Below are positions 1-7,730 of a stretch of DNA of 64,000 nt, piece by piece; position 1 is the stretch's first letter; each line of letters begins with the position of its first letter. Source of the DNA: Acidobacteriota bacterium (GTDB lineage: Bacteria > Acidobacteriota > Vicinamibacteria > Vicinamibacterales > SCN-69-37); contig JADYYY010000019.1 of NCBI GenBank assembly GCA_020853395.1, forward strand, positions 1 to 64,000. The letters run 5' to 3'. The notes beneath the pieces were generated by a model. It did no database searches, had not been told where the DNA came from, and saw only the letters and a program-made list of their open reading frames with translations. Made by a program: the position numbers and the translations under genes.

Positions 1-42
1 ATCAACATTGCGAGGTACCTGGACCGGCGAGCCGCCGCGTAG
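1..42 (+). CDS. Possible 3' end of a gene entering the window
   Basis: Frame 1 reads INIARYLDRRAAA followed by TAG. The residues and GC-rich third positions fit a genuine C-terminus of a gene that starts outside the window. With only 13 codons visible the assignment is weak and no family can be named. Bases 43-175 after it show no gene. Confidence 0.25.
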   Translation: MNIARYLDRRAAA

Positions 43-192
43 TCGGAACCCGTGAACAAACAGAATTGAAGCGCCCTGCCACATTCCCGGACCCACCGAG
101 GCCGCGAACGCGCATCGCCAGAGGTCACTTCTTCACCGGAAAGTAGACTAGCGCCCCCTGCGATTGGCGCGTGCGCTACGGAGCTGGCGTGA

Positions 193-912
193 TCACGAGG
201 CGTCTGAAGTCCCCGTCGCTGCCGGTCCAGCGCCTACCTCACCACCCCTGAGCTGGCCTGATCGCTTGACCTCGAGAGTGGGCGCAGTGGCATCGTCAAC
301 ATAGGCCTGCAACCGGCCAGTAGACACGACAACGCGAAGAACGACCCAATCGTTGGGTCCGACTGACGTGACAGGTCTGGCGACCGCCGCCCATTTGTCG
401 GCATCGAAGTCGCGACGACGCCTGTCGCGCTCGTGCTCGGGCATCGTGATGTACTGCACCGTCTGGTGTTTGAGGCGCAGATCCGCGATGCGAAACGTGT
501 ACGGTCTCACGTACACGGCTTCGTACGTGTTGTCGTCCGCGCGGTGGAACGCGACGCCGACGAACGAACACACGCGACGGTCCTTGCCGCGCAGCTCGAT
601 GTCGATGGTCCCGTGCTGGAAGTTCGTGCCTTCAATCCAGGCCACCGTGTATCCGTCACGACCTGGCAGGTGCACCCCATCTCGATCAGGGAGGGTCGTG
701 ATCGAGCTCGAGCCCCTGAACAGGAATCGCTCCAGGAATGACTGGCTGCCGAGCCGGAACCTCTGCTCGTCGAAGGCACGAGCAAGGTCTATCGTCTGTT
801 GGACGGTGATGGGCCCGTCCTCTCTGGACGGCTGCTTGTCGCAGGCGGCTGCCAGGGCGAGGGCCGAGACGACCGTCAGGCGCCATCGGAGCTGTCGTGA
901 AGTCCCGCGCAT
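193..912 (-). CDS. DUF1080/LamG-fold exported lipoprotein, C-terminus frameshifted
   Basis: 239 residues as read. The N-terminus has a basic start, a hydrophobic stretch and the lipobox LAAAC, so it should be lipid-anchored. The body has the beta-rich pattern of DUF1080 (3-keto-disaccharide hydrolase-like) or LamG jelly rolls: FQHGTIDIELRG, FVGVAFHRADDNTYEAVYVRPY, and W..LRVVVSTGRLQAYVDD. DUF1080 proteins are common in Acidobacteria and act on oxidised glycosides or bind carbohydrate. The start ATG at 912 has an AAGGG-type ribosome site. The last residues (GAGPAATGTSDAS) are out of family. The expected ending WTGSDGDFRRLVITPAP with a TAG stop at 178-176 lies in another frame, so one base appears to be missing around 229-237. 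Enzyme activity is inferred only. Confidence 0.75.
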   Translation of the reverse strand: MRGTSRQLRWRLTVVSALALAAACDKQPSREDGPITVQQTIDLARAFDEQRFRLGSQSFLERFLFRGSSSITTLPDRDGVHLPGRDGYTVAWIEGTNFQHGTIDIELRGKDRRVCSFVGVAFHRADDNTYEAVYVRPYTFRIADLRLKHQTVQYITMPEHERDRRRRDFDADKWAAVARPVTSVGPNDWVVLRVVVSTGRLQAYVDDATAPTLEVKRSGQLRGGEVGAGPAATGTSDAS

Positions 913-980
913 GAATCGCCCTTTCGGCGGCGAGGCTCGCGTCGCAGGACGACGCCTGACACGCCGCCCAGCGCGTGTTC

Positions 981-2984
981 TTACTTCCGCGCGGCTCTCA
1001 TCAAAGGCCCCTGGCCCTGCACGGTCATCTGGAAAATGCCCTTCTCGTCCGGGGCGAACGAGATCACGCTGGTGACCGGACCAGCGGTGATGAAGCTCGT
1101 GTCCGACGTCGGCTGCATGTCGACCTTGGGGCTGTTCGCGAACTGCATCTTCAACACGCCGTCCTCGAGCGTGACCGTCATGACCAAAGGCGGCTGCCTC
1201 GGACCACCGAGCGGCAGCGCGAACGTGCCGACGTACCGGGGAAGCAACTCCGGCGCGATCGTCACGATCGGCGGCAACGGCGGCGGGCCGGGGAATCGCG
1301 GCGCCGGCAGCGGCGGCACCGTTCCACCCAGCTTGAACGCCCAGAGGTTGTCGCCCGGCTGCGAGTTCATGTACTGGTTGCCGCCCGCCAGAATCGCGAC
1401 GTACTGTTCGCCGTCGACTTCGTAGGTGACGACGGGCGCGTCGGCGCCGGCACCGGTCTGAAACGACCAGAGCACGTTGCCGTTCGTCGCATCGTGCGCG
1501 ACGAGCAGGCCGTCGGCCTGACCTCGGAAGAGCAGGCCGGACGCCGTGCTCAAGACCCCGCTGCCGCCGCCGCACTGAAACGGCAACGTCTTCTGCCAGA
1601 CGATCCGGTTCGTCGTCGGATCGATGGCGTTGAGCGTGCCGGCGAACCGCGTCCGGAACGGAAAGCCGTCGAACGTGTTGACGTCGAAGCTGTTGGCGCG
1701 ATGGCTGGCGCAGAGGTACAGCAGCTTCGTCTGCGGGCTGTAGCTCATCGGCGCCCAGGCGAGGCCGCCGTTCGTGCCGGGAGCCGTGGCGACCCGCTCG
1801 TCCCAGAACGGCGTGAACACGCAGCCCGACGGATACCAGGCCGGGATGCCTTCCGGGCAGAGCGGCACGAACGCGTCGCCAATCGGGAACGGCTGGGTCT
1901 TCGCCGTCTTCTGTTCGGGCTGCTGCGTGACGGGCTTCTCTTCGATGCCGATGAGCGGCCGACCGTTGGTGCGATCGAGGATGTACATCATCCCGGTCTT
2001 GCTGCCGTGCATGAGGATCTTGCGCGGGGCGCCCTGATACGTCACGTCAGCCAGCACGGGGCTGGCCGGGCCGTCGTAGTCCCACAGATCGTGATGCACT
2101 TCCTGGTAATGCCACTTCCGCTGGCCGGTCTTCAGATCGAGCGCGACGATCGAGCAACTGAAGAGGTTGTCGCCGCCTCGCTTCGAGCCGTCGGTGTCGG
2201 GCCACGGGTTGCCGGTCGTGATGTACACCACGCCGAGCTCCGGATCGATCGCCGGATGCGTCCACACGGGCGCGCCGCCGCGCTGCCACGAATCGCCTTC
2301 CCAGGTGTCGTGGCCGAGCTCGCCGGGGCCCGGCACGGTGTAGAACTTCCACACTTCGCGGCCGGTCTTCGCATCGTAGGCGCCGAACTGCCCGCGAACG
2401 CCCTGCTCGCCGCCCGCGACGCCCATGTAGACCAGACCGTCGTAGTAGACCGCCGCCGCGTTCGCGAACGACGGTCCGCCCCCGGGCGCTGTCTTCAGCT
2501 CGGTCTGCCAGACGAGATCGCCGCTCTTCTGATCGAGCGCCAGGAGCGTCGTGCCGAACGACGCCGCGAAAACCTTGCCCTCCGCCACCGCCACGCCGCG
2601 GTTGAAGTGGTTGTCGGGCCCGCCGACGGGCCCGCCGCCGCGCCCGATGTCGCCCTTCGGATACTGCCATTTCACGGCGCCGGTCCTGGCGTCGCGCGCG
2701 GTGATGTGACCGGCCGCCATGTACATCACGCCGTCGACGACGATGGGCGTCGCCTGCATCCAGAGGTTGGGCTTGCCGGGCTCGACGTGCGCCATCCACG
2801 CCCCGCCGAGCCGCGCGACGTTGGCCTTGTCGACCCTCGTCAGTGCCGAGTAGCGCGTGTTGGCGAGCGTGCCGCCCACGAGCGGGAAGTCCTTGCCCGG
2901 CGGCGTTTCCCACTTGATCTGGGCTGACAACCCCACGGTGAGACACGTGCCGACCACGAGCGTGCCGAGGTACCCTGGGCGCAT
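981..2984 (-). CDS. Exported PQQ-type beta-propeller dehydrogenase with DUF3471-like tail
   Basis: 667 residues with a signal peptide ending near LSAQ. The core has the recurring quinoprotein strand pattern (ALDQKSGDLVWQTEL, AYDAKTGREVWKF, ALDLKTGQRKWHYQ, AHDATNGNVLWSFQTG), matching PQQ-dependent alcohol or glucose dehydrogenases. It acts in the periplasm, oxidising an alcohol or sugar and passing electrons to a separate carrier, because no CxxCH haem motif is present. After about residue 545 there is a Pro-rich linker (PPLPAPRFPGPPPLPP). A C-terminal domain of roughly 100 residues follows, starting LLPRYVGTFALP, which looks like the DUF3471 beta domain of penicillin-binding-like hydrolases. 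It is transcribed in the same direction as the DUF1080 lipoprotein 68 bases downstream. The substrate is unknown. Confidence 0.85.
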   Translation of the reverse strand: MRPGYLGTLVVGTCLTVGLSAQIKWETPPGKDFPLVGGTLANTRYSALTRVDKANVARLGGAWMAHVEPGKPNLWMQATPIVVDGVMYMAAGHITARDARTGAVKWQYPKGDIGRGGGPVGGPDNHFNRGVAVAEGKVFAASFGTTLLALDQKSGDLVWQTELKTAPGGGPSFANAAAVYYDGLVYMGVAGGEQGVRGQFGAYDAKTGREVWKFYTVPGPGELGHDTWEGDSWQRGGAPVWTHPAIDPELGVVYITTGNPWPDTDGSKRGGDNLFSCSIVALDLKTGQRKWHYQEVHHDLWDYDGPASPVLADVTYQGAPRKILMHGSKTGMMYILDRTNGRPLIGIEEKPVTQQPEQKTAKTQPFPIGDAFVPLCPEGIPAWYPSGCVFTPFWDERVATAPGTNGGLAWAPMSYSPQTKLLYLCASHRANSFDVNTFDGFPFRTRFAGTLNAIDPTTNRIVWQKTLPFQCGGGSGVLSTASGLLFRGQADGLLVAHDATNGNVLWSFQTGAGADAPVVTYEVDGEQYVAILAGGNQYMNSQPGDNLWAFKLGGTVPPLPAPRFPGPPPLPPIVTIAPELLPRYVGTFALPLGGPRQPPLVMTVTLEDGVLKMQFANSPKVDMQPTSDTSFITAGPVTSVISFAPDEKGIFQMTVQGQGPLMRAARK

Positions 2985-3344
2985 GTTCGGTTCTCCTCGC
3001 GTCAGATGGCGACGGGTGGATGATTAGACACTGCGAGGCACGATTCGGCCCGGCTCCGGGTCGGCATCGGGGCGGTTCCCGCGATCGACGGCACACCGCT
3101 CGCGGTTCGCATGTGTCGGGTCAGGGCCTGGAAAGAGGCCACCAACGCCCGCATCGTCGTCTACGCGTCCTCGACGATGCGCGCTCGCCAAAGGGCGAAA
3201 CGGAAACGCCGATCGAGACCGCCTTGGAGCAAAGGTGATGAGGATCAGGTTCCTTGGACGACGGCCGCCGCGTGCTCGCCAACTGTTCGGGGCCGTGCGC
3301 TCGACGTCAATCCTCGTCGTCCCGAGCTGGGTTGAGGTGAAACG
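2985..3344. other. 360-base gap without a recognised gene
   Basis: This is the divergent spacer between the PQQ propeller gene (minus) and a small exported protein (plus), so it should hold both promoters. Open frames exist on both strands, but none has a family pattern, signal peptide or good ribosome site. An AAAGG tract occurs at 3231-3235 without a plausible gene behind it. Confidence 0.5.
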
Positions 3345-3716
3345 ATGGGTTCGTTCGTTCGAGTCGCGGCCATCCTGTGCGTCATGACCGTCGCGCGTCC
3401 GGTCGACGCGCAGCAGGCTGACGTGCGGCCGGCGCCGGCACGCGTCGACCGCCAGGTCTTCCTCGGTCGGCTTCCGGCCCCGACGTTCCCGACAGATGAC
3501 CGCTGGCGAGTGCGCGTCGTCCGCCAAGCCCCGCGAGATTCGATTCGGGACGGCGCGCTCATCGGCGCGGCGCTCGGTGCTGCGTACGGCGTCGTGGTCG
3601 TGAGCTACCTCAGCGGATCGTCCGACAGCGTTGGCGCGGCGGGGAACACACGAATCATCCTGGGCTCCGCCGGGATCGGCCTCGCGGCCGGCGCGCTGAT
3701 CGATCGCCTCCGGTAG
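3345..3716 (+). CDS. Small exported protein with glycine-rich membrane-like tail
   Basis: 123 residues. The signal peptide MGSFVRVAAILCVMTVARPVDA ends in an A-x-A type site before QQAD. The C-terminal half has two Gly/Ala-rich hydrophobic stretches (ALIGAALGAAYGVVVVSYL and SAGIGLAAGALIDRLR), a pattern resembling glycine-zipper membrane or envelope proteins. The start has a GAGGTG ribosome site 8 bases upstream. The gene ends 32 bases from a convergent small gene. I do not recognise the family; an envelope role is inferred from the export signal alone. Confidence 0.65.
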   Translation: MGSFVRVAAILCVMTVARPVDAQQADVRPAPARVDRQVFLGRLPAPTFPTDDRWRVRVVRQAPRDSIRDGALIGAALGAAYGVVVVSYLSGSSDSVGAAGNTRIILGSAGIGLAAGALIDRLR

Positions 3717-3748
3717 CCGTCTTCGCCAACGGAGCCAGACCAGCGCTG

Positions 3749-3991
3749 CTATTGCTTCAGCGGGTGAACGTTCGGACGCGACACCGGCGGCGCGATCTCG
3801 ACCGTCATCCACTGACCGTTCACCTGAGCGGTGAGCTTGCCGAGGAGCATGCCGTCGTGAGTGCCGGTCTGCACGAAGCGCACGGCGTAGCCCGGGTCGT
3901 TCGACGGCTTCTGGGCGGCCGCGCCGAGCTGCGCCGCGGCGACGAGCGACAACGCCCACAAGGAAACAAGAACCAGCTTTCGCAGAGACAT
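3749..3991 (-). CDS. Small exported protein of unknown function
   Basis: 80 residues: a signal peptide of about 26 residues (MSLRKLVLVSLWALSLVAAAQLGAAAQ) followed by a compact mature part containing VRFVQTGTHDGMLLGKLTAQVNGQWMTVEIAPP. The mature part may be a small beta structure. Start ATG at 3991 has a strong GGAGGG ribosome site 5-6 bases upstream. It is a stand-alone gene, convergent with the previous one. No family is recognised. Confidence 0.65.
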   Translation of the reverse strand: MSLRKLVLVSLWALSLVAAAQLGAAAQKPSNDPGYAVRFVQTGTHDGMLLGKLTAQVNGQWMTVEIAPPVSRPNVHPLKQ

Positions 3992-4164
3992 GAGCCCTCC
4001 ACGGGGTTGGACGCGCGGTCTGGACGTACGGCTTGGCGCGCCGCCGCCGGCCGGTGCGCCGTGCGCCGGCAGCCTTCACCGGCGCACCTCGTGCGCAGGA
4101 CTGACGACGACGGCAGGCGTTGCCCTCGGGGCGGGACGTCTGCCGCGCGCCGCCGAGGCCGCCC

Positions 4165-4470
4165 TCAGAGTGTGACCGTCGTGAGCGCGTCCCGGCCCGT
4201 GACCGTGGTCCATTCGCGCACGCGCCAGCCGGTGACGAGGCCTTCAGTGACGTAGGGATCCGCGCGCGCGAAGTCCTCGACCGTCCGCCGATCGGCCACC
4301 TTGAAGACGAGGACGCCGATCGGCGGGCCGTCGTCCGTGCAGGCGCCGGCGAGGAAGAGATCGCCGCGATCGACGGCCGCGCGGGCGTGCACGAAGTGCG
4401 CCGGGCGAAGCGCCGTGCGCCGGTCGAGGTAGTCGGCGACGTAGTCGTAGAAGAGCAGGAAGTGCTTCAC
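4165..4470 (-). CDS. YCII-family protein (YciI-like)
   Basis: 101 residues with the YCII pattern: MKHFLLFYDYVADYLDRR at the start, a conserved His in PAHFVHARAAVDRGDLFLAG, and the DPY..EGLVTGWRVREW segment at the end. YCII domains are ferredoxin-like dimeric folds with a His/Asp pair and an uncertain enzymatic role; some are dehalogenase-like or accessory to sigma-factor genes. Length is normal for the family. No sigma factor gene is adjacent. It is probably cytoplasmic. Confidence 0.85.
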   Translation of the reverse strand: MKHFLLFYDYVADYLDRRTALRPAHFVHARAAVDRGDLFLAGACTDDGPPIGVLVFKVADRRTVEDFARADPYVTEGLVTGWRVREWTTVTGRDALTTVTL

Positions 4471-4558
4471 GCGTGATCCTCCAGCCGGGTCAGATTACCG
4501 CGAGGCCGGGCCGGCCGCGCGGCGGCGTCGCCGTTCGGGCGGCTCGCGGCCCGGGCGT

Positions 4559-5338
4559 ATGATCGAGAGGATGCCGCGACACGCAGGCCGGTCCGCGCTG
4601 CGTCTGCTCCACTACGTCTGGCCGCTCGCGCTCGGTTGGTCGGCGTCGGTCGTCGTCCACCGCGCGACGGGACGCGCGCCGAGCGCACCGGGCCTCGTCA
4701 CGTTGCTGTCAGGGATCCTGGCGGCCTACACCCTTGACCGGGTCTTCGAGCCCGGAGTGTCGCGCGCATTGCGCGGCGTCCTGGCGGTCATCGGGACGGC
4801 AGCCGCGGTGCTCTGCGGGCTGGCGGCGTGGCGGTTGCCCGTCGAGACGTCCGCGATCGTGCCGGTGCTGGCCGTCGCGTCGCTGTTCTACGCGCGGCTG
4901 AAGCGCCTCGTGCTCACGAAGACGTTCGCGCTGCCGCTGATCTGGACGTGGGCCTGCCTCGCGTTGCCCTTCAACGACGGCACGTGGCTGGGCTGGCGCG
5001 CGCTCGCGATTCCGGTCGCCCTGCCGCTGTTCCTCCTCATCAGTGCCGGCTGCCTGCTGTGCGATCTCAAGGACGAGACGCGCGATCGGGAGGCCGGCGT
5101 GCAGAGCGTGCCGGCGATGTTCGGCCGATCCGCCACCGTACGAATCGCGATCGTGCTGGTGCTCCTGGCAGGCGGCGCGGCCGTCGCCGAAGAGCGCCCC
5201 GGGCTGCTCGTGAGCGCGCTCGCCCTGGGGCTGGCCACGACCTCACCCGCGCTGCTCGCCACCGACGCGGCCGGACCGCTGCTCGTCGACGCCATCCTGA
5301 CCCTGCCCGGCATCCTCATCGCCGCACGCCTGGTCTAG
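4559..5338 (+). CDS. UbiA-like prenyltransferase-family membrane protein
   Basis: 259 residues, largely hydrophobic, with about seven or eight membrane segments. The second Asp-rich motif of UbiA enzymes is visible as CDLKDETRDREAGVQSVP (about residues 164-181), which binds the Mg-diphosphate of a prenyl donor. The first motif is reduced to AYTLDRVFEPG, so the active site is not classical. Family members prenylate aromatic rings (quinone, haem or chlorophyll pathways). No quinone gene is adjacent, so the acceptor is unknown. Two in-frame ATGs (4559, 4571) lie 12 bases apart; the first is used because a purine-rich ribosome site sits too close to the second. Confidence 0.7.
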   Translation: MIERMPRHAGRSALRLLHYVWPLALGWSASVVVHRATGRAPSAPGLVTLLSGILAAYTLDRVFEPGVSRALRGVLAVIGTAAAVLCGLAAWRLPVETSAIVPVLAVASLFYARLKRLVLTKTFALPLIWTWACLALPFNDGTWLGWRALAIPVALPLFLLISAGCLLCDLKDETRDREAGVQSVPAMFGRSATVRIAIVLVLLAGGAAVAEERPGLLVSALALGLATTSPALLATDAAGPLLVDAILTLPGILIAARLV

Positions 5339-6126
5339 TGCCGTCTCGAGCGGTGAGCCGTGAGTGAGACCTGAGAGCTCCAGATCAGCACGTTGCGACT
5401 CGATCGCCACCCCGTTGCAGTTGCCGCAGGGCGATTCGCACCACCCGTAGCTCGACCCGGTGACGGCATTCGCGAACGTCGCATCCACGTGAGCAAGCGC
5501 CACACGTCCGAACACCAGCACCGGATGTCGCGAAAGCGATCGATGAAGTAGGCGACGCGCGAGCCCGCGGTCACCGGAGCATGGCGCGCAGCACCGAGAC
5601 GTTGGGTCAGACAGCGCGGCACGGATCGCTGCGGTACCGGATCGCCGACCACGAGCACGCGGATCGCGGCGGCACACTGCCGGCACGATGCCGGCGTACC
5701 GACCGGAGCGGCCGCCGCATCCACGGTGCGTCGCCGCACACATCCGATCCCGATCGCTGCAGTCACGAACGCGAAGATGGTCGCTTCTCCGAATGCGGCC
5801 TCTAAATCACTGACGCCTCGCAACTTACGATCTGCAGGTCCATGTGCGGCAACTTCAGCGCCCCGAAGCGGTTGCCGCAGCGCCCCGACACGGTTGCCGC
5901 AGCGCCTCGACGCGGTTACTACAGTGCGCCGACACGGTGCCTGCAGCCCTCGACACCATGGCTGCAGCGCCTCGGCGCCCGAGGTGCCGTCTGCGCGGCG
6001 GCTACGGCATCAGCCACGAACGGTGACTTGCGAGCCGCGCAACTTTCAGATCAATTCAGCGAAACCTTCAGGACTTTGCCCCCGCAACCTTGCGACGATG
6101 CCGTCGCCCCACAGGAGGGGGCTCCG
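5339..6126. other. 788-base gap with tandem repeats and possible decayed frames
   Basis: No intact gene is convincing. On the minus strand between about 5823 and 5340 two frames show protein-like pieces: one with a hydrophobic stretch (EATIFAFVTAAIGIGC) and another ending in GWCESPCGNCNGVAIESQ. They are in different frames, as expected for a decayed gene, but no family can be named. Bases 5842-5972 carry a 22-base tandem repeat. The words GCAACTT or GCAACCTT recur at about 5819, 5850, 6039 and 6085. The ribosome site of the next gene (GGAGGGG) ends the gap. Confidence 0.45.
5842..5972. repeat. Six imperfect tandem copies of a 22-base unit
   Basis: Units run 5842-5863, 5864-5885, 5886-5907, 5908-5929, 5930-5950 (21 bases) and 5951-5972. 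The best conserved form is CGACACGGTTGCCGCAGCGC plus two bases. The second and third copies differ at only a few positions and the outer copies are more diverged. There are no spacers, so it is not a CRISPR array. It lies about 155 bases upstream of the next gene's start. Confidence 0.8.
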
Positions 6127-6933
6127 ATGACACGCACACAACGGTACAAGCACGAGATGTTGGTCAGGGTCAGGGACTTCGGGATCGCCCATCGCGATCG
6201 GTTTCCGGGGTCGAGCACGGGCGGGGAGTTGTTCGATCAGGTCGCGGCGGTGGTGCAGACCATCGACGCGCACCTGCGAGGACGGCTCCTCGGCGAGACC
6301 GGAGGGCGACGGATCTCGCCCCGCACCCGCGCCCTCGTCCGCGCCCGGATGAAGACGATCGCCCGGGCGGGGCGGCGAGTGACGCGCGAGGAACGGCGTC
6401 CCAACCCGTTTCGCCTGCCGGCCCGGCGCACGCTGAAGGTCGACGTCGCGACCGCACGCGTGTTCGTCGAGGAGGCGCGCACGCGGGAGGAGGCGTTCGG
6501 CCGGTTCGGCCTGCCCCAGTCGTACTTCAGCGCGTTCGCGGCGCTGGTGGACGAGCTGGAGCAGGCGATCGACGCGCGCCTGAGCAGCAAGACGGTGCGG
6601 GGCCACGCGAAGGCGGGGGGCACCGTCGCCGTCAGGCAGGGGCTCGAGCTCGTCCGCGACCTCGACGTCATCGTCGAGGTGGCCACGCAGCAGGATCCCG
6701 CGCTCGCCGACGCCTGGAAGACAGCGCGGCACATCGAGGGACAGGGGACGCCGGTTTCGGCATCCAACCCCGTCCCGATGCCGGTCGCGCCGCCGATCCC
6801 GGATGACGCGTCGCGCGGGGGCGAGGCGGCCTCGCCGCCCGCGAGCGTAGCCGGTTCGGTGACGACGGCCGGATCCGGGACGCACGCGGCGGCTGACACG
6901 CCGCCAGACGGAGAGCTGCGGAGGGCGTCATGA
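6127..6933 (+). CDS. Helical protein of unknown function
   Basis: 268 residues. The start ATG at 6127 is fixed by the GGAGGGG ribosome site at 6114-6120, although the open frame runs much further upstream through the tandem repeats. The first 190 residues look alpha-helical and basic (MTRTQRYKHEMLVRVRDFG; RTRALVRARMKTIARAGRRVTREERR; FSAFAALVDELEQAIDARL). The last 75 residues are a low-complexity Pro/Ala/Ser tail. No signal peptide or membrane segment is seen. No catalytic motif is recognised. A strong hairpin follows 31 bases after the stop, so it is probably a single-gene transcript. Confidence 0.65.
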   Translation: MTRTQRYKHEMLVRVRDFGIAHRDRFPGSSTGGELFDQVAAVVQTIDAHLRGRLLGETGGRRISPRTRALVRARMKTIARAGRRVTREERRPNPFRLPARRTLKVDVATARVFVEEARTREEAFGRFGLPQSYFSAFAALVDELEQAIDARLSSKTVRGHAKAGGTVAVRQGLELVRDLDVIVEVATQQDPALADAWKTARHIEGQGTPVSASNPVPMPVAPPIPDDASRGGEAASPPASVAGSVTTAGSGTHAAADTPPDGELRRAS

Positions 6934-6964
6934 GATGCCGGCGCCGAACGCGGCAGTAGGAGAA

Positions 6965-7000
6965 CACCGGGTTCCCGCAGAGGACCGCGGGAACCCGGTG
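6965..7000. terminator. 14-base-pair hairpin, terminator-like
   Basis: Arms CACCGGGTTCCCGC (6965-6978) and GCGGGAACCCGGTG (6987-7000) pair perfectly around an 8-base loop. It sits 31 bases after the preceding stop codon. The T-tract is weak. A second perfect 8-base-pair hairpin (CCCAGAGA 7016-7023 with TCTCTGGG 7036-7043) follows, so the spacer before the next gene is highly structured. Confidence 0.7.
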
Positions 7001-7146
7001 CCTTGTCTCGACAGCCCCAGAGATGCTCGTCCACGTCTCTGGGCCTGCCTTCTGGACGATTCGTCCTGCTTGGTGCGAGAGAGAGCCATCGAGTGCGCGC
7101 TGGAACCATCGGAGCGCAGAATGGTCAATCCAACGGCGGGACCCCG

Positions 7147-7650
7147 ATGGCCTTGATCCTCATCTGTCTGCTTCTATCGACGACGGCCTCGGCTCGAGGA
7201 GCGCAAGACGTCATTCCAGAGCAGGTGGTCGCGAACATCCAGGCCGTCGCCCGGCAGACCGGCCTCGGCAAGTTCATGGGCATTCCCGCATTGGAGAACG
7301 GCGTCCTACACGCCAGACGGATCTTGCGTGTGCGGGACGAGTCGCCGCGGCCGGAGTACTTGGTCGTGGAGCTGGAGGCGTTGAACGGCACTCCAGTCGC
7401 GCGTGTGGGCATCACTGTCGGCGGTGTGATTCGAATCGCCGAGCCGATGAATGGCACGGCGGAAGGAGGCATATCGATTCTGCGGCCTCTCGTCCAAGTT
7501 CATACGGAGAAAGGCTCTCTGTACTTCAACTCCCGCGGCGAGGTGTTCGCGGAAGTGGGGTCAGAGATTGCGAAGGAGTTCCCGGGCCCTCCGGTACCGC
7601 AAAGAACGACACCCGGACTCAAGGCGCTTCAGCGGCTGTCGAGCTGGTAG
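7147..7650 (+). CDS. Exported protein of unknown function
   Basis: 167 residues. The chosen start (ATG 7147, CGGGA upstream) gives a clean signal peptide, MALILICLLLSTTASARGA, followed by QDVIPEQVV. An upstream in-frame start would add a non-hydrophobic extension and hide the signal. The mature part is a mixed alpha/beta domain (YLVVELEALNGTPVARVGITVGGVIRI; LYFNSRGEVFAEVGSEIAKEF). No known motif is seen. It is probably periplasmic and monocistronic. Confidence 0.6.
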   Translation: MALILICLLLSTTASARGAQDVIPEQVVANIQAVARQTGLGKFMGIPALENGVLHARRILRVRDESPRPEYLVVELEALNGTPVARVGITVGGVIRIAEPMNGTAEGGISILRPLVQVHTEKGSLYFNSRGEVFAEVGSEIAKEFPGPPVPQRTTPGLKALQRLSSW

Positions 7651-7730
7651 ATGAATCTGGACGGAGTGTCAGCTTCCAGGCTGGCGATGAGCACTGCACG
7701 ATTGCTGGAGGCGGCTGCGCGCGACGGCGT

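Noticed and set aside
5842..5972. CRISPR array
   Set aside because: Units abut without unique spacers and no cas gene is present.
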